Shown here: in pieces, positions 1-7,425 of the stretch
Layout of the letters: every line of letters starts with the position of its first letter
Position numbering within the stretch: position 1 is the stretch's first letter
Assembly: GCA_964630925.1 (NCBI GenBank)
Contig: CAZVZK010000003.1
Location: forward strand, 80,780 to 144,779
DNA from: RGDT01 sp964630925
GTDB taxonomy: Bacteria > Planctomycetota > Planctomycetia > Gemmatales > Gemmataceae
DNA: 64,000 bases
Direction of reading: 5' to 3'
Made by a program: the position numbers and the translations under genes
The notes under the pieces: model-generated
What the model saw: the letters and a program-made list of their open reading frames with translations, nothing else
Told to the model about the DNA's origin: nothing
Database searches by the model: none

Positions 1-405
1 CCCGCGGTAGCGCACCACCCCGGCCGCGTCGAGGATCACCGCCTCGGGGTAGACCCGCGCCCCCACGGCGCGGACCAGATCGCCGCCGTCGTCCTTCAGC
101 AGCGGGAAGGCGATCTCGAACTCCTTCGCGTGCGCCTTGAGGGCGGGCACCGCCTCCTCGCGGCTGGCGTTGACGCCGACGAAGCGTGCCCCCTCCGGCC
201 CGTACCTGCGGGCCATCTCATTGAGCGCCGTGAGGTAGGCGTTCGACATCGGGCACTCCGTCGAGTAGAAGACGACGACGGACGCCTTCGCGCCGGCGGC
301 CGGCAGGGCATGCGTCTTGCCGTCGATGCCGGGCAGGGACAGCCTCACGGGCGCGGGCGCGGCGGCCCCGAACATCAACGCGGCGATCAGCGATTGCGAA
401 AGCAT
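1..405 (-). CDS. redoxin (thioredoxin-fold) family protein, C-terminus cut off by window edge
   Basis: Reading leftward from the ATG at 403-405 gives 135 residues with no stop before base 1, so the C-terminus lies outside the window. A short hydrophobic N-terminus (MLSQSLIAALMFGAAAPAP) looks like a signal peptide. The mature part has the redoxin/AhpC-TSA pattern: a beta strand ASVVVFYSTECPMSNAYL, then FVGVNASREEA and a later ILDAAGVVRYRG strand. Only one cysteine stands at the active-site position (ECPMS, not CxxC). That is typical of a planctomycete secreted redoxin type related to TlpA, often found with c-type cytochrome proteins. It probably handles thiol or peroxide chemistry outside the cytoplasmic membrane. 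The substrate cannot be told from the sequence. The next gene upstream on this strand ends at 722. Confidence 0.75.
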   Translation of the reverse strand, partial: MLSQSLIAALMFGAAAPAPVRLSLPGIDGKTHALPAAGAKASVVVFYSTECPMSNAYLTALNEMARRYGPEGARFVGVNASREEAVPALKAHAKEFEIAFPLLKDDGGDLVRAVGARVYPEAVILDAAGVVRYRG

Positions 406-518
406 GGCAAGCCTCTTATCTCAGCGCGGCACTCATCCGGCATCATCTCAGCGCGACACCTCTTCGTCCACCCCGTCATACCTCTCGCGGACGGGGCCGG
501 TTTCCGCTCGCCCCCTGG

Positions 519-593
519 TCACCTCCAGTCACCCGAGAGGAAGAACGCCGCCCAGGAGTATGGCGGCAGACGCCTCGTGCCCTTCTCCGGCAT
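519..593 (-). pseudogene. C-terminal scrap of a TPR-CHAT gene
   Basis: The last residues of this frame, RRLPPYSWAAFFLSGDWR followed by TGA at 519-521, match the extreme C-terminus of the two full CHAT proteins nearby (RRSPPAWWAAWQLSGDWR at 2190 and RRAPPYYWAGFVLSGDWR at 12246). Nothing upstream in this frame resembles CHAT or TPR sequence, and the frame soon runs into the end of the NtrC-type gene at 722. I read it as the remnant of a third CHAT gene, cut when the regulator gene was placed here. The rest of the gap 406-721 shows nothing I can support. Confidence 0.6.
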
Positions 594-721
594 CAGCTCG
601 CCGGCCGCGCGACCAGCCCCGTCTACCCAGGCTCGGCACCTCGCGTTCCCGGTGCTCGCGCGCCGCCCGCGCAGCGCCATCACCCGCCCGACCGCGCCCG
701 TGGGCGTCACCGCCCAGCCCC

Positions 722-2131
722 TCACGCCTCGGCCACTTCCTGCTTCTTGTACTCCTGGATCTTCCGGTACAGCGTCCGCTCCCCGATCCCCAGCATCCGC
801 GCCGCCTCCTCCCGGTTGCCGTCCGTCAGTTTCAACGCCTCCTCGATCATGTACCGCTCCACCTCCTCCAGCGGCCTCCCGATCAGGTGCGGCGCCGTGG
901 CCGCGGGCGCCGCACCGGCCGCCGCCGGCGCGCCCAGCACCTTGCTGTCCGGCACGTCGTCCGCGCCCAGCACGCCGTCGGTGTCCAGCACCACGCCGCT
1001 CTCGATGAAGTTCTTCAGCTCGCGCACGTTGCCTTCCCAGCCGTAGGCCATCATCGCCCGCCGCACCGTCTCGGAGATCGACCGCACGTTCTTCCCGTAC
1101 TGGGCGTTGAACATGGTGAGGAAGTGCTGCGCCAGCAGCGGGATGTCCTCGCGCCGGTCGCGCAGGGCCGGCATCGTCACCGTGATCACCTTCAGGCGCT
1201 GGTACAGGTCCAGGCGGAACTCCTTCGCCGCGATGGCCGCCTCCAGGTCGCGGTGCGTCGCCGAGATCAGACGCACGTCCACCTTGATCGGCTCGTTGCT
1301 GCCGATCCGCGTCACCTCGTTGTTCTCCAGCACCCGCAGGAGCTTCGCCTGTAACTTGGCCGGCATGTCGCCGATCTCGTCGAGGAACATCGTCCCGCCG
1401 TTGGCGTACTCGAAGAGGCCCTGGCGCGGCTTCTCGCCGCCGGTGTACGCCCCCGGCACGTGCCCGAACAGCTCGTCCTCGATCAGGTTCTCGTTCGACG
1501 CCGTGCAGTTCAGGCTCACGAGCCGCTTGTGCTTGCGCCGGCTGTTGGTGTGGATCGCCTTGGCCACCAGGTCCTTGCCCGTCCCCGTCTCGCCGAGGAT
1601 CAGCACCCGAGCGTCCGTCGGCGCGATCTGCTGCAGGCGCTGGATCACCGACAGCATCGCCGGGCTGTTGCCGATGACGCCCTCGAAGCCGAAGCGCTCG
1701 TCGAGCTGCCGGCGCAGGCCGCGGTTCTCCCGTGCCAGGGCCGCCCGCTGCGCCGCCTTCTGCACGATGGCCCGCAGCTCGTCGCGGTCAACCGGCTTGG
1801 TCAAATAGTTCGACGCCCCCTGCTTGATCGCCTCCACCGCCGTCTTCACGTCGCCGAAGCCGGTGATCATCACCACCTCGGCGTCGGGCGACTGCTCCCT
1901 GGCCTTCTTGAGGATGGCCAGGCCGTCGAGGTCGCTCATCTTCAGGTCGGTGAGGATCACGTCCCAGTCCTCGGACTCGATCAGGCGCGAGCCCTCGATG
2001 CCGGACGTGGCGACGGTGCAATCGTGGCCGACGCGCTCGAGGCTCTCGGCGACGGTCTCGGCGTGGGAGCGGTCGTCGTCGATGACGAGGACGCGGATGG
2101 TGTCGGCGGGCGCGGTCTTGCTGGCGGCCAA
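722..2131 (-). CDS. sigma-54-dependent response regulator, NtrC/AtoC type (orphan)
   Basis: The 469-residue protein has the full three-domain plan. A receiver domain (about 12-128) carries the acidic pocket VIDDD and phospho-acceptor Asp62 (ILTDLKMSDLDG). The AAA+ sigma-54 activator domain (about 148-385) has Walker A GETGTGKD and Walker B GGTMFLDEIGD. The C-terminal Fis-type helix-turn-helix is NREEAARMLGIGERTLYRKI. It should hydrolyse ATP to open sigma-54 promoters when phosphorylated. The loop that contacts sigma-54 reads GAYTGG instead of GAFTGA; Tyr for Phe is common, but Gly for the last Ala is less usual. No histidine kinase gene is next to it, so its sensor is elsewhere. A 58-base gap separates it from the upstream TPR-CHAT gene on the same strand. 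Targets are unknown; a weak -24/-12-like site lies at 5549. Confidence 0.93.
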   Translation of the reverse strand: MAASKTAPADTIRVLVIDDDRSHAETVAESLERVGHDCTVATSGIEGSRLIESEDWDVILTDLKMSDLDGLAILKKAREQSPDAEVVMITGFGDVKTAVEAIKQGASNYLTKPVDRDELRAIVQKAAQRAALARENRGLRRQLDERFGFEGVIGNSPAMLSVIQRLQQIAPTDARVLILGETGTGKDLVAKAIHTNSRRKHKRLVSLNCTASNENLIEDELFGHVPGAYTGGEKPRQGLFEYANGGTMFLDEIGDMPAKLQAKLLRVLENNEVTRIGSNEPIKVDVRLISATHRDLEAAIAAKEFRLDLYQRLKVITVTMPALRDRREDIPLLAQHFLTMFNAQYGKNVRSISETVRRAMMAYGWEGNVRELKNFIESGVVLDTDGVLGADDVPDSKVLGAPAAAGAAPAATAPHLIGRPLEEVERYMIEEALKLTDGNREEAARMLGIGERTLYRKIQEYKKQEVAEA

Positions 2132-2189
2132 GGCTGGGCCCTCTGCGGGTTGGCGGACACTCCGGGTATTGTAGGCCCGCCCCGGCCCG

Positions 2190-5100
2190 TCAGCGCCAGT
2201 CGCCGCTGAGCTGCCACGCCGCCCACCACGCCGGCGGCGAACGCCGCACGGCGCCCTTCGGCAGCTCGGCCGCCTTCGGCGTCATGCCGCGTAGCCCGCG
2301 TAGCCCCGCCATCTTCTTGGCGCGCTCCTCGACCCACTCGGGGTGACGCATCACGTCGAGCTGCGCCCGCCGCAACGCCTCGATCTTGGGCAGCTTCTTC
2401 GCCCACAGGTGATGGTAGAGCCGCTCCATCAGCACCAGGGTGGCGACGTCGTGGACCGACCACAGCGACGACACCACGCTCCTGCACCCGGCGACGGCGA
2501 AGGCGCGTTGCAGGCCCAGCATCCCCTCGCCGCCCGCCTCCTGGCCCAGGCCCGTCTGGCAGGCGCTCAGCACCGCCAGCTCGACCCCGGAGAGGTCCGT
2601 CTCGGCGATCTCCAGCGCCGTCAGGACGCCGTCGTCCTCCGCCGTGGGCCTGTTGGCGCCGGCGCAGACCAGGCCTGAGAGGAGGCCGGGGTGCCAGCCC
2701 GTGACCCCCTCGGCCCCGAAGAGGCCGGGCTCGCCCTTGTCGTCGCGTCCGAGGGCGCTTTTCATCGAGGCCGGGGCGAAGAAGCCGTGCGTGGCGAGGT
2801 GCGCGAAGCGGTGTTTGGGCAGCGCGTCGCGCAGGGCCGCCCTGGTGGCCTTCGCGCCCGACAGGGTGACGACGCCCGCTCTCAGCAGGGCGCGGAAGCG
2901 GGCGGCGACGGCGTCGGCCTCGGGGCCCGTGGCGTGCAAGGCGTCCCAGGGGCCGGCCCCCTCGCCGAAGTCCACGCCGCCGGCAGCGAGCAGGGACGGC
3001 TTGCCGGCGACGGGGTGGAGCAGACGCGGCAACGCCTGGGGGATGGGCAGGACGGCGAGGGCGTGCTCCTCCAGGAGATGCGTCCCCGGCTTCGAGCCGG
3101 GCAGGGCGGCGAAGGGGAGCCTGCCGAGTGCCCGGTCGGGGGAGATGAGAATGGCTGTGGCCCCGGCGAGGCGCCTCTCGAGGGGCCGCCAGACGGCCTC
3201 GCGCAGGCGGGCCGGGGAGGCGCCGGGGTCGCGGCCGTCCTCCAGGGCCCTGCGCCAGGAGGAGAGGGCCTCCTCGACGGGGCCCATCAGGCCGAGATCG
3301 ACACGCACCGTGGCGGCGTCGGCCCGCACCACCCAGGCGGCGAGGCGGCGCTGCACGGTCTGGCCCTTCATGGGCTTCGCCGGGTCGGTGCCCGCGTAGA
3401 CGAGGAAGTCGACGAGCACCACGCCGGGCGGCAGGGCCGCGCGGAAGCGTTCGCTGGGGGGCGGCCTGACGGCGTCGCGGAAGGGGGCGCTGAGCTCGGC
3501 GAGGCGGGCCTCCTTCTCCTCCTTGAGGAGCGTCAGCTCGCGGAGGCGTTCCTGGGCGGCGGGGCCGGGCCGGGAGGAGAGGAGGGCGAGGGAGCGGTTG
3601 GCGTCGAGGAGGTCCTGGGACAGTTGGCGCGTGGCGGGGTCGGCCTGGGCCTGGAGGAAGAGGCGGCGTGCCTGCTGGGCGGCGAAGGCGGCGCCCTTCC
3701 AGGAGAGGACGTGGTTGTGGCTGAAGTGCGCCGCCTCGTCGGGGATGGACAGGCGGATGGAGAGGCGGTGGCGGAGGGCGTCGACGGCGGCGAGCTGCTG
3801 GCGTTCGGACTGGACCGATGCAATGCTGGCCAGGTGGCGGCTGGTGAGGTGGATCGCCTGCTCCTGCAGCGGCAGGGCGGCGCTGGGGCGGCCCATTTCG
3901 TTGTACATGACGGACAGGTTACTCAGGGCCTCGGCGTAAGAAGGGTGTCGCACCCCACGATTCGCACTGACAATCGCCAACGCTTGGTGGAATAACGAAA
4001 TGGCGTTGGGGTGATCCTTCAGCTCGTGGTGGATCAGGGCGAGGTTGTTGAGGCTGGTGGCGTAGGAGGGGTGGCGTTCCCCGACGAGATCCCGGAACAA
4101 AGGCAGGGCCTTCTGGGACAGCGGGAGGGCGGCCCGCGCCTTGCCGGCCGCCAGATAGAGCATGGCCAGGTTGTCGAGGGCGATGGCGAACTCGATGTGC
4201 CTCTCGCCGGACGATGCCTTGCGTAACTTCAGTGACTTCTCGTAGAGTGTGAGGGCCTGCTGATAACTCCCTATCGCCTTGTGCAGCAAGGCCAGGCCGG
4301 TGAGTGTCGTCTGGTAGGAGGGGTGTCTTTCGCCCAGGAGCTGCCCACGGAGCGACAACGCCTTCTCGTACAGGAAGAGGGCCTGGCTGTGGTCGCCCAT
4401 GGCGTGGTGCAGTGTCGCGAGGTTGTGCAGGCTGTTGGCGTAGTCGGGGTGGCGCTCCCCGACGGCCTGCTTTCGGATGGCGAGGGCCTGCTGGTACAGC
4501 CGGAGTGCGGAGTGATGCTCCCCTCTCGCCTGGTGACAGGTCGCCAGCATGTTCAGGGACCGGGCGTACTCGGGGCTCTGCTCGCCCGGACTGAGCTTGA
4601 AAATGGCCACGGCCTTGTTGTGCAACGAGAGCGCCGCCTGGTGGTCCCCCCTGGATTGATACAGCCTCGCCAGATTGCCCAGGCCGGTGCCGTAGTGCGG
4701 GCTACTGGCCCCGTGCAGCTCTCGGGTCAGCCCCAGGGACTCCCGTTGCAGGGCGAGGGCTCTTGTGTGGTCCCCCAGCGCGCCGTGCAGCACGGCGAGG
4801 GTGTTGAGGCTGTCGGCGTAATCGGGGTGGTTCTCCCCGAGTGCCGCCTTGCGGGCCGCCGCGGCCTGCTCGGCGGCCCGCAAGGCGGCCTTGTAATCTC
4901 CCGCGGCCTGAAGCAGGTGCGCCAAGGTGCTGAGGGTTTCGGCAACGTCGTGGTCGTGTCCGCCGAGGATCGGGAGCTGAAGCTCCAGGGCCTTTCGGGC
5001 CAGGGGGATGGCCTTCTCCGGCTGGCGTTGATTGTGCAGGGCGATGGACTGCGTGAGCAGCTTGCCGGAGCGGGCGAGCGCCTCTCGCTGCGCCGCTGAT

Positions 5101-5498
5101 CGGGACGAATGGCGCACGACATCCTGCCACGCGATCCGGGCGTCCACGGTCATCCAGTGCCGCTCCCCGTCCAGCCTGCGCCGGGATTCGAAGATGAGCC
5201 GGCGGAGATCGGCCGACCTTCGCCACTCGCCCCTGGCCTGGTGCCAGGTCGCGAGCCGATGGGCCGTGACCTCCACGGATCGGTGCCAGGGCCCCAGGAT
5301 CTGTAGCTCGATGGCCAGAGCCTTCTCCAGGGCGGCAATGGCCTCGTCCTGCTTGCCGGCCTGCCACGCCTCCTTGCCCCGGTCCCACAGGGCGTCCCGA
5401 TGCCGCCCCGGCCTCACCTGTTCGGGCGTCACGGCGGCGTCGGGGGCCGCCCCGCGCACGAGGCCCGCGGCCAGGAGTGCCAGGATCGTTACTCGCAT
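2190..5498 (-). CDS. TPR-CHAT protein (caspase-like peptidase domain), 1102 aa
   Basis: The start is the ATG at 5498, preceded by GGAGGT and followed by a signal-peptide-like MRVTILALLAAGLVRGAAPDA; longer versions of the frame lack both. After an N-terminal helical region come about nine kinesin-light-chain-type TPRs of 42 residues (pattern ALxLYxxALxxR..LGERHPxYAxSLxNLA, about residues 150-560). A linker follows, then a C-terminal CHAT domain with the paired catalytic residues His904 (HLATHGFF) and Cys980 (LSACQTG). The end SGDWR is shared with the other copies here. CHAT is a clan CD (caspase/separase-like) peptidase fold, and the TPRs presumably bind the partner or regulator. The substrate is unknown. 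The signal peptide suggests export, which is unusual for the CHAT proteins known from defence systems. Confidence 0.88.
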   Translation of the reverse strand: MRVTILALLAAGLVRGAAPDAAVTPEQVRPGRHRDALWDRGKEAWQAGKQDEAIAALEKALAIELQILGPWHRSVEVTAHRLATWHQARGEWRRSADLRRLIFESRRRLDGERHWMTVDARIAWQDVVRHSSRSAAQREALARSGKLLTQSIALHNQRQPEKAIPLARKALELQLPILGGHDHDVAETLSTLAHLLQAAGDYKAALRAAEQAAAARKAALGENHPDYADSLNTLAVLHGALGDHTRALALQRESLGLTRELHGASSPHYGTGLGNLARLYQSRGDHQAALSLHNKAVAIFKLSPGEQSPEYARSLNMLATCHQARGEHHSALRLYQQALAIRKQAVGERHPDYANSLHNLATLHHAMGDHSQALFLYEKALSLRGQLLGERHPSYQTTLTGLALLHKAIGSYQQALTLYEKSLKLRKASSGERHIEFAIALDNLAMLYLAAGKARAALPLSQKALPLFRDLVGERHPSYATSLNNLALIHHELKDHPNAISLFHQALAIVSANRGVRHPSYAEALSNLSVMYNEMGRPSAALPLQEQAIHLTSRHLASIASVQSERQQLAAVDALRHRLSIRLSIPDEAAHFSHNHVLSWKGAAFAAQQARRLFLQAQADPATRQLSQDLLDANRSLALLSSRPGPAAQERLRELTLLKEEKEARLAELSAPFRDAVRPPPSERFRAALPPGVVLVDFLVYAGTDPAKPMKGQTVQRRLAAWVVRADAATVRVDLGLMGPVEEALSSWRRALEDGRDPGASPARLREAVWRPLERRLAGATAILISPDRALGRLPFAALPGSKPGTHLLEEHALAVLPIPQALPRLLHPVAGKPSLLAAGGVDFGEGAGPWDALHATGPEADAVAARFRALLRAGVVTLSGAKATRAALRDALPKHRFAHLATHGFFAPASMKSALGRDDKGEPGLFGAEGVTGWHPGLLSGLVCAGANRPTAEDDGVLTALEIAETDLSGVELAVLSACQTGLGQEAGGEGMLGLQRAFAVAGCRSVVSSLWSVHDVATLVLMERLYHHLWAKKLPKIEALRRAQLDVMRHPEWVEERAKKMAGLRGLRGMTPKAAELPKGAVRRSPPAWWAAWQLSGDWR

Positions 5499-5548
5499 GG
5501 TGCGACCTCCCGCGGAATCCTCGGCCGTTCGCCCGTCTCGCTCCTCCA

Positions 5549-5565
5549 GGCACGCTTCTTGAGGA
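5549..5565 (+). promoter_or_regulatory. weak -24/-12 (sigma-54-like) promoter candidate
   Basis: The stretch AGGCACGcttcTTGAGG resembles the sigma-54 consensus TGGCACGnnnnTTGCW in the -24 element and in TTG of the -12 element. The normally invariant GC of the -12 element reads GA. It points at the DUF1559 prepilin-like gene starting at 5663. Some type IV pilin genes elsewhere use sigma-54, and an NtrC-type activator lies close by. Because of the -12 mismatch this is only a candidate. Confidence 0.2.
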
Positions 5566-5662
5566 AAAAGGCGCGGAAATGATGGGGGATCTTCGCGAAA
5601 TTCGTGCCTAAGTGTGGGTAGGTCTTCCCCGTTCGCCCGCATTCGCTGGGACCGAGGCCACG

Positions 5663-6922
5663 ATGAAACGCCACCTCCCCCCCGTCCGCCCCGGCTTCAC
5701 GCTGATCGAGCTGCTGGTCGTGATCGCCATCATCGCGGTGTTGATCGGCCTCCTGCTGCCCGCCGTCCAGAAGGTCCGCGAGGCCGCCGCACGCATCCAG
5801 TGCGCCAATAACCTCAAGCAGCTCGGCATCGCGGTACACATGGCGAACGACACGTACCGCGTGCTGCCGCCGGCCGACAACCGATTCCCGGGCCTGACCG
5901 GGCCGGTGGGGACGGTGCAATTCCACCTCCTGCCACTCGTTGAGCAGGAAGCGGCCCATCGCGGCACGGACGACTCGGAGGCGGCAGGCACCCGCGACCG
6001 GGGCCTTTCCGTGTTCCGCTGCACCTCCGATAACACCAAGCCTTACGGCGGATGGGCCGCCGGCAACTACAGCGCGAACCGGCTCGTCTTCGGCGGCATG
6101 GCCGGCGGCAGCGCGTCGATCCCCAACAGCATGCCCGACGGCACGTCGAACACGGTGCTGTTCGGGGAACGGTACGCCCGCTGCGAACGCGACTGGCTGG
6201 AGCCGTATCAGAAATGCGATGAGGAGCAACAGGTCCAGCGCAGCAGCACAACCACAAGTACAGAAAACAAGTCAGTATCTGTAACACAAGAAAAAGATAT
6301 TAAAGAATATTATTATTATAGTGAAGTTAGTTATAATGCAAATAAAGCAAAAGACAGGTCAACACTAGAAAACGGCGGATACACTGTGTACGAAGGCCCG
6401 GTGTTTTCCGTGACAGGCGGCGGCCCAACGCATGTGGTCGGGGGATGGAAGTACAAGAAAACATTTAATGAGCTTGTTTCTTCCGCGATGGCAAATCTCG
6501 GCGGCAGCGGATGGTCACTCGCCTCCTACACGAATACAGGGGAAACGGACAAAGGTGAGCCTCAGTACACATTAAACTATACAAGAACAGTATCTGTGAC
6601 AACATATTGGTACGAAACCGTCTGCGTGAAATGGGGCACCTACTACAACACCCACACCATCCCCGGCGGCGGCCTGTGGGCCCGGCGCGACGCCGCCTAC
6701 GGCGCCCACTTCTCCTCCACCGCCCCCTTCCAGGTCAGGCCCCACCCCTCCACCGGCCTCCAGTCGAAATGCGATAACGCCCTCCTCCAGTCGCCACACT
6801 CCGGCGGCATGATGGCCGGCCTCGGCGACGGCAGCGTCCGCTTCGTCCCCGCCTCCATCTCGCCCACGGCCTGGTCTCTCGCCGTCCAGCCCGACGACGG
6901 CAAGCCCTTCAACTGGGATTGA
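5663..6922 (+). CDS. DUF1559 protein with prepilin-type N-terminal methylation motif
   Basis: The 419-residue protein begins with a short basic leader and the type IV prepilin signature PGFTLIELLVVIAIIAVLIG, so it should be processed by prepilin peptidase after the Gly and anchored by its hydrophobic helix. Next comes the classic DUF1559 opening (LLPAVQKVREAAARIQCANN). The C-terminus carries the matching H-X9-DG-type ending (SPHSGGMMAGLGDGSVRFV). This family is hugely expanded in planctomycetes and is thought to be surface or pseudopilin-like; its function is not established. ATG 5663 is chosen because it sits just before the leader. Odd point: codons between about 6230 and 6640 are strikingly AT-rich (Asn, Lys, Tyr, Thr-rich), unlike both flanks, so the variable middle domain may have been acquired separately. 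Confidence 0.93.
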   Translation: MKRHLPPVRPGFTLIELLVVIAIIAVLIGLLLPAVQKVREAAARIQCANNLKQLGIAVHMANDTYRVLPPADNRFPGLTGPVGTVQFHLLPLVEQEAAHRGTDDSEAAGTRDRGLSVFRCTSDNTKPYGGWAAGNYSANRLVFGGMAGGSASIPNSMPDGTSNTVLFGERYARCERDWLEPYQKCDEEQQVQRSSTTTSTENKSVSVTQEKDIKEYYYYSEVSYNANKAKDRSTLENGGYTVYEGPVFSVTGGGPTHVVGGWKYKKTFNELVSSAMANLGGSGWSLASYTNTGETDKGEPQYTLNYTRTVSVTTYWYETVCVKWGTYYNTHTIPGGGLWARRDAAYGAHFSSTAPFQVRPHPSTGLQSKCDNALLQSPHSGGMMAGLGDGSVRFVPASISPTAWSLAVQPDDGKPFNWD

Positions 6923-6940
6923 ACCGTCTCGGCGTCGCCT

Positions 6941-6969
6941 CTCCGCCGCCCCGTGCAGGGGCGGCGGAG
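6941..6969 (+). terminator. GC-rich hairpin after the DUF1559 gene
   Basis: A 12-bp perfect stem (CTCCGCCGCCCC) closes a 5-base loop, 18 bases past the DUF1559 stop codon. No T-run follows, so it may be a rho-assisted terminator, a processing site or an mRNA-stabilising 3' end that sets a lower level for the downstream lipoprotein gene. Confidence 0.5.
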
Positions 6970-6991
6970 GAATCACCCTGGGGGACGACCC

Positions 6992-7411
6992 ATGCCTCGC
7001 GCCCTGGCCGGCACGGCCGGCCTGCTCCTCCTGTTGACCCTCCTGCCCGGCTGCAAGAGGCCCTCCGGCACCGTCCGCGGGCAGGTCGTCGGCGTCAACC
7101 CGCAGACGGGGCAGCTCCAGCCGCTCAACGGCGGGCGCATCCGCTTCTTCTTCCAGGGGGAGATGCTGTCGGCGGACATCCGCGACGGCAAGTTCGAGGC
7201 CGCCGGGCTGCCCGTCGGCGAGGCGGCCATCACCGTCGAATCCCCGCCGGATTCCGCGGCGGCCCCCGGCGCGCCGCCCTCGATCCCCGTCCCCCGCCCG
7301 CTCTCCCAGATCGACACCACCACGCTCAGGTGGCAGGTCATGCCGGGTGAGCAGGAGGTCACGGTCTCCCTGGCCGACGGCAAGGTGGAGGCCGGGGCGG
7401 CGAAGCCCTGA
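6992..7411 (+). CDS. small lipoprotein, carboxypeptidase-regulatory-like fold
   Basis: The 139-residue product starts with a lipoprotein signal: positive N-terminus, LLLLLTLLPGC with the lipobox Cys at about residue 21. The mature part (GTVRGQVVGVNPQTGQ, GRIRFFFQGEM, DGKFEAAGLPVGEAAITVE) reads as a single beta-sandwich of the kind found in many planctomycete lipoproteins next to DUF1559 genes. The pattern 'increase the range of a value, then a delta from input' resembles the carboxypeptidase regulatory-like domain. The start at 6992 follows from the signal sequence; an upstream ATG at 6953 would lie inside the hairpin. It sits 69 bases behind the DUF1559 gene and probably shares its transcript. 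The role is unknown, presumably on the outer side of a membrane. Confidence 0.75.
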   Translation: MPRALAGTAGLLLLLTLLPGCKRPSGTVRGQVVGVNPQTGQLQPLNGGRIRFFFQGEMLSADIRDGKFEAAGLPVGEAAITVESPPDSAAAPGAPPSIPVPRPLSQIDTTTLRWQVMPGEQEVTVSLADGKVEAGAAKP

Positions 7412-7425
7412 ATGGGTCACCCCCC

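Noticed and set aside
130..1354. Long plus-strand open frames across the NtrC gene
   Set aside because: They are GC-frame shadows: compositionally biased (Arg/Pro/Ala), no family motifs, and fully overlapped by the well-supported minus-strand gene.
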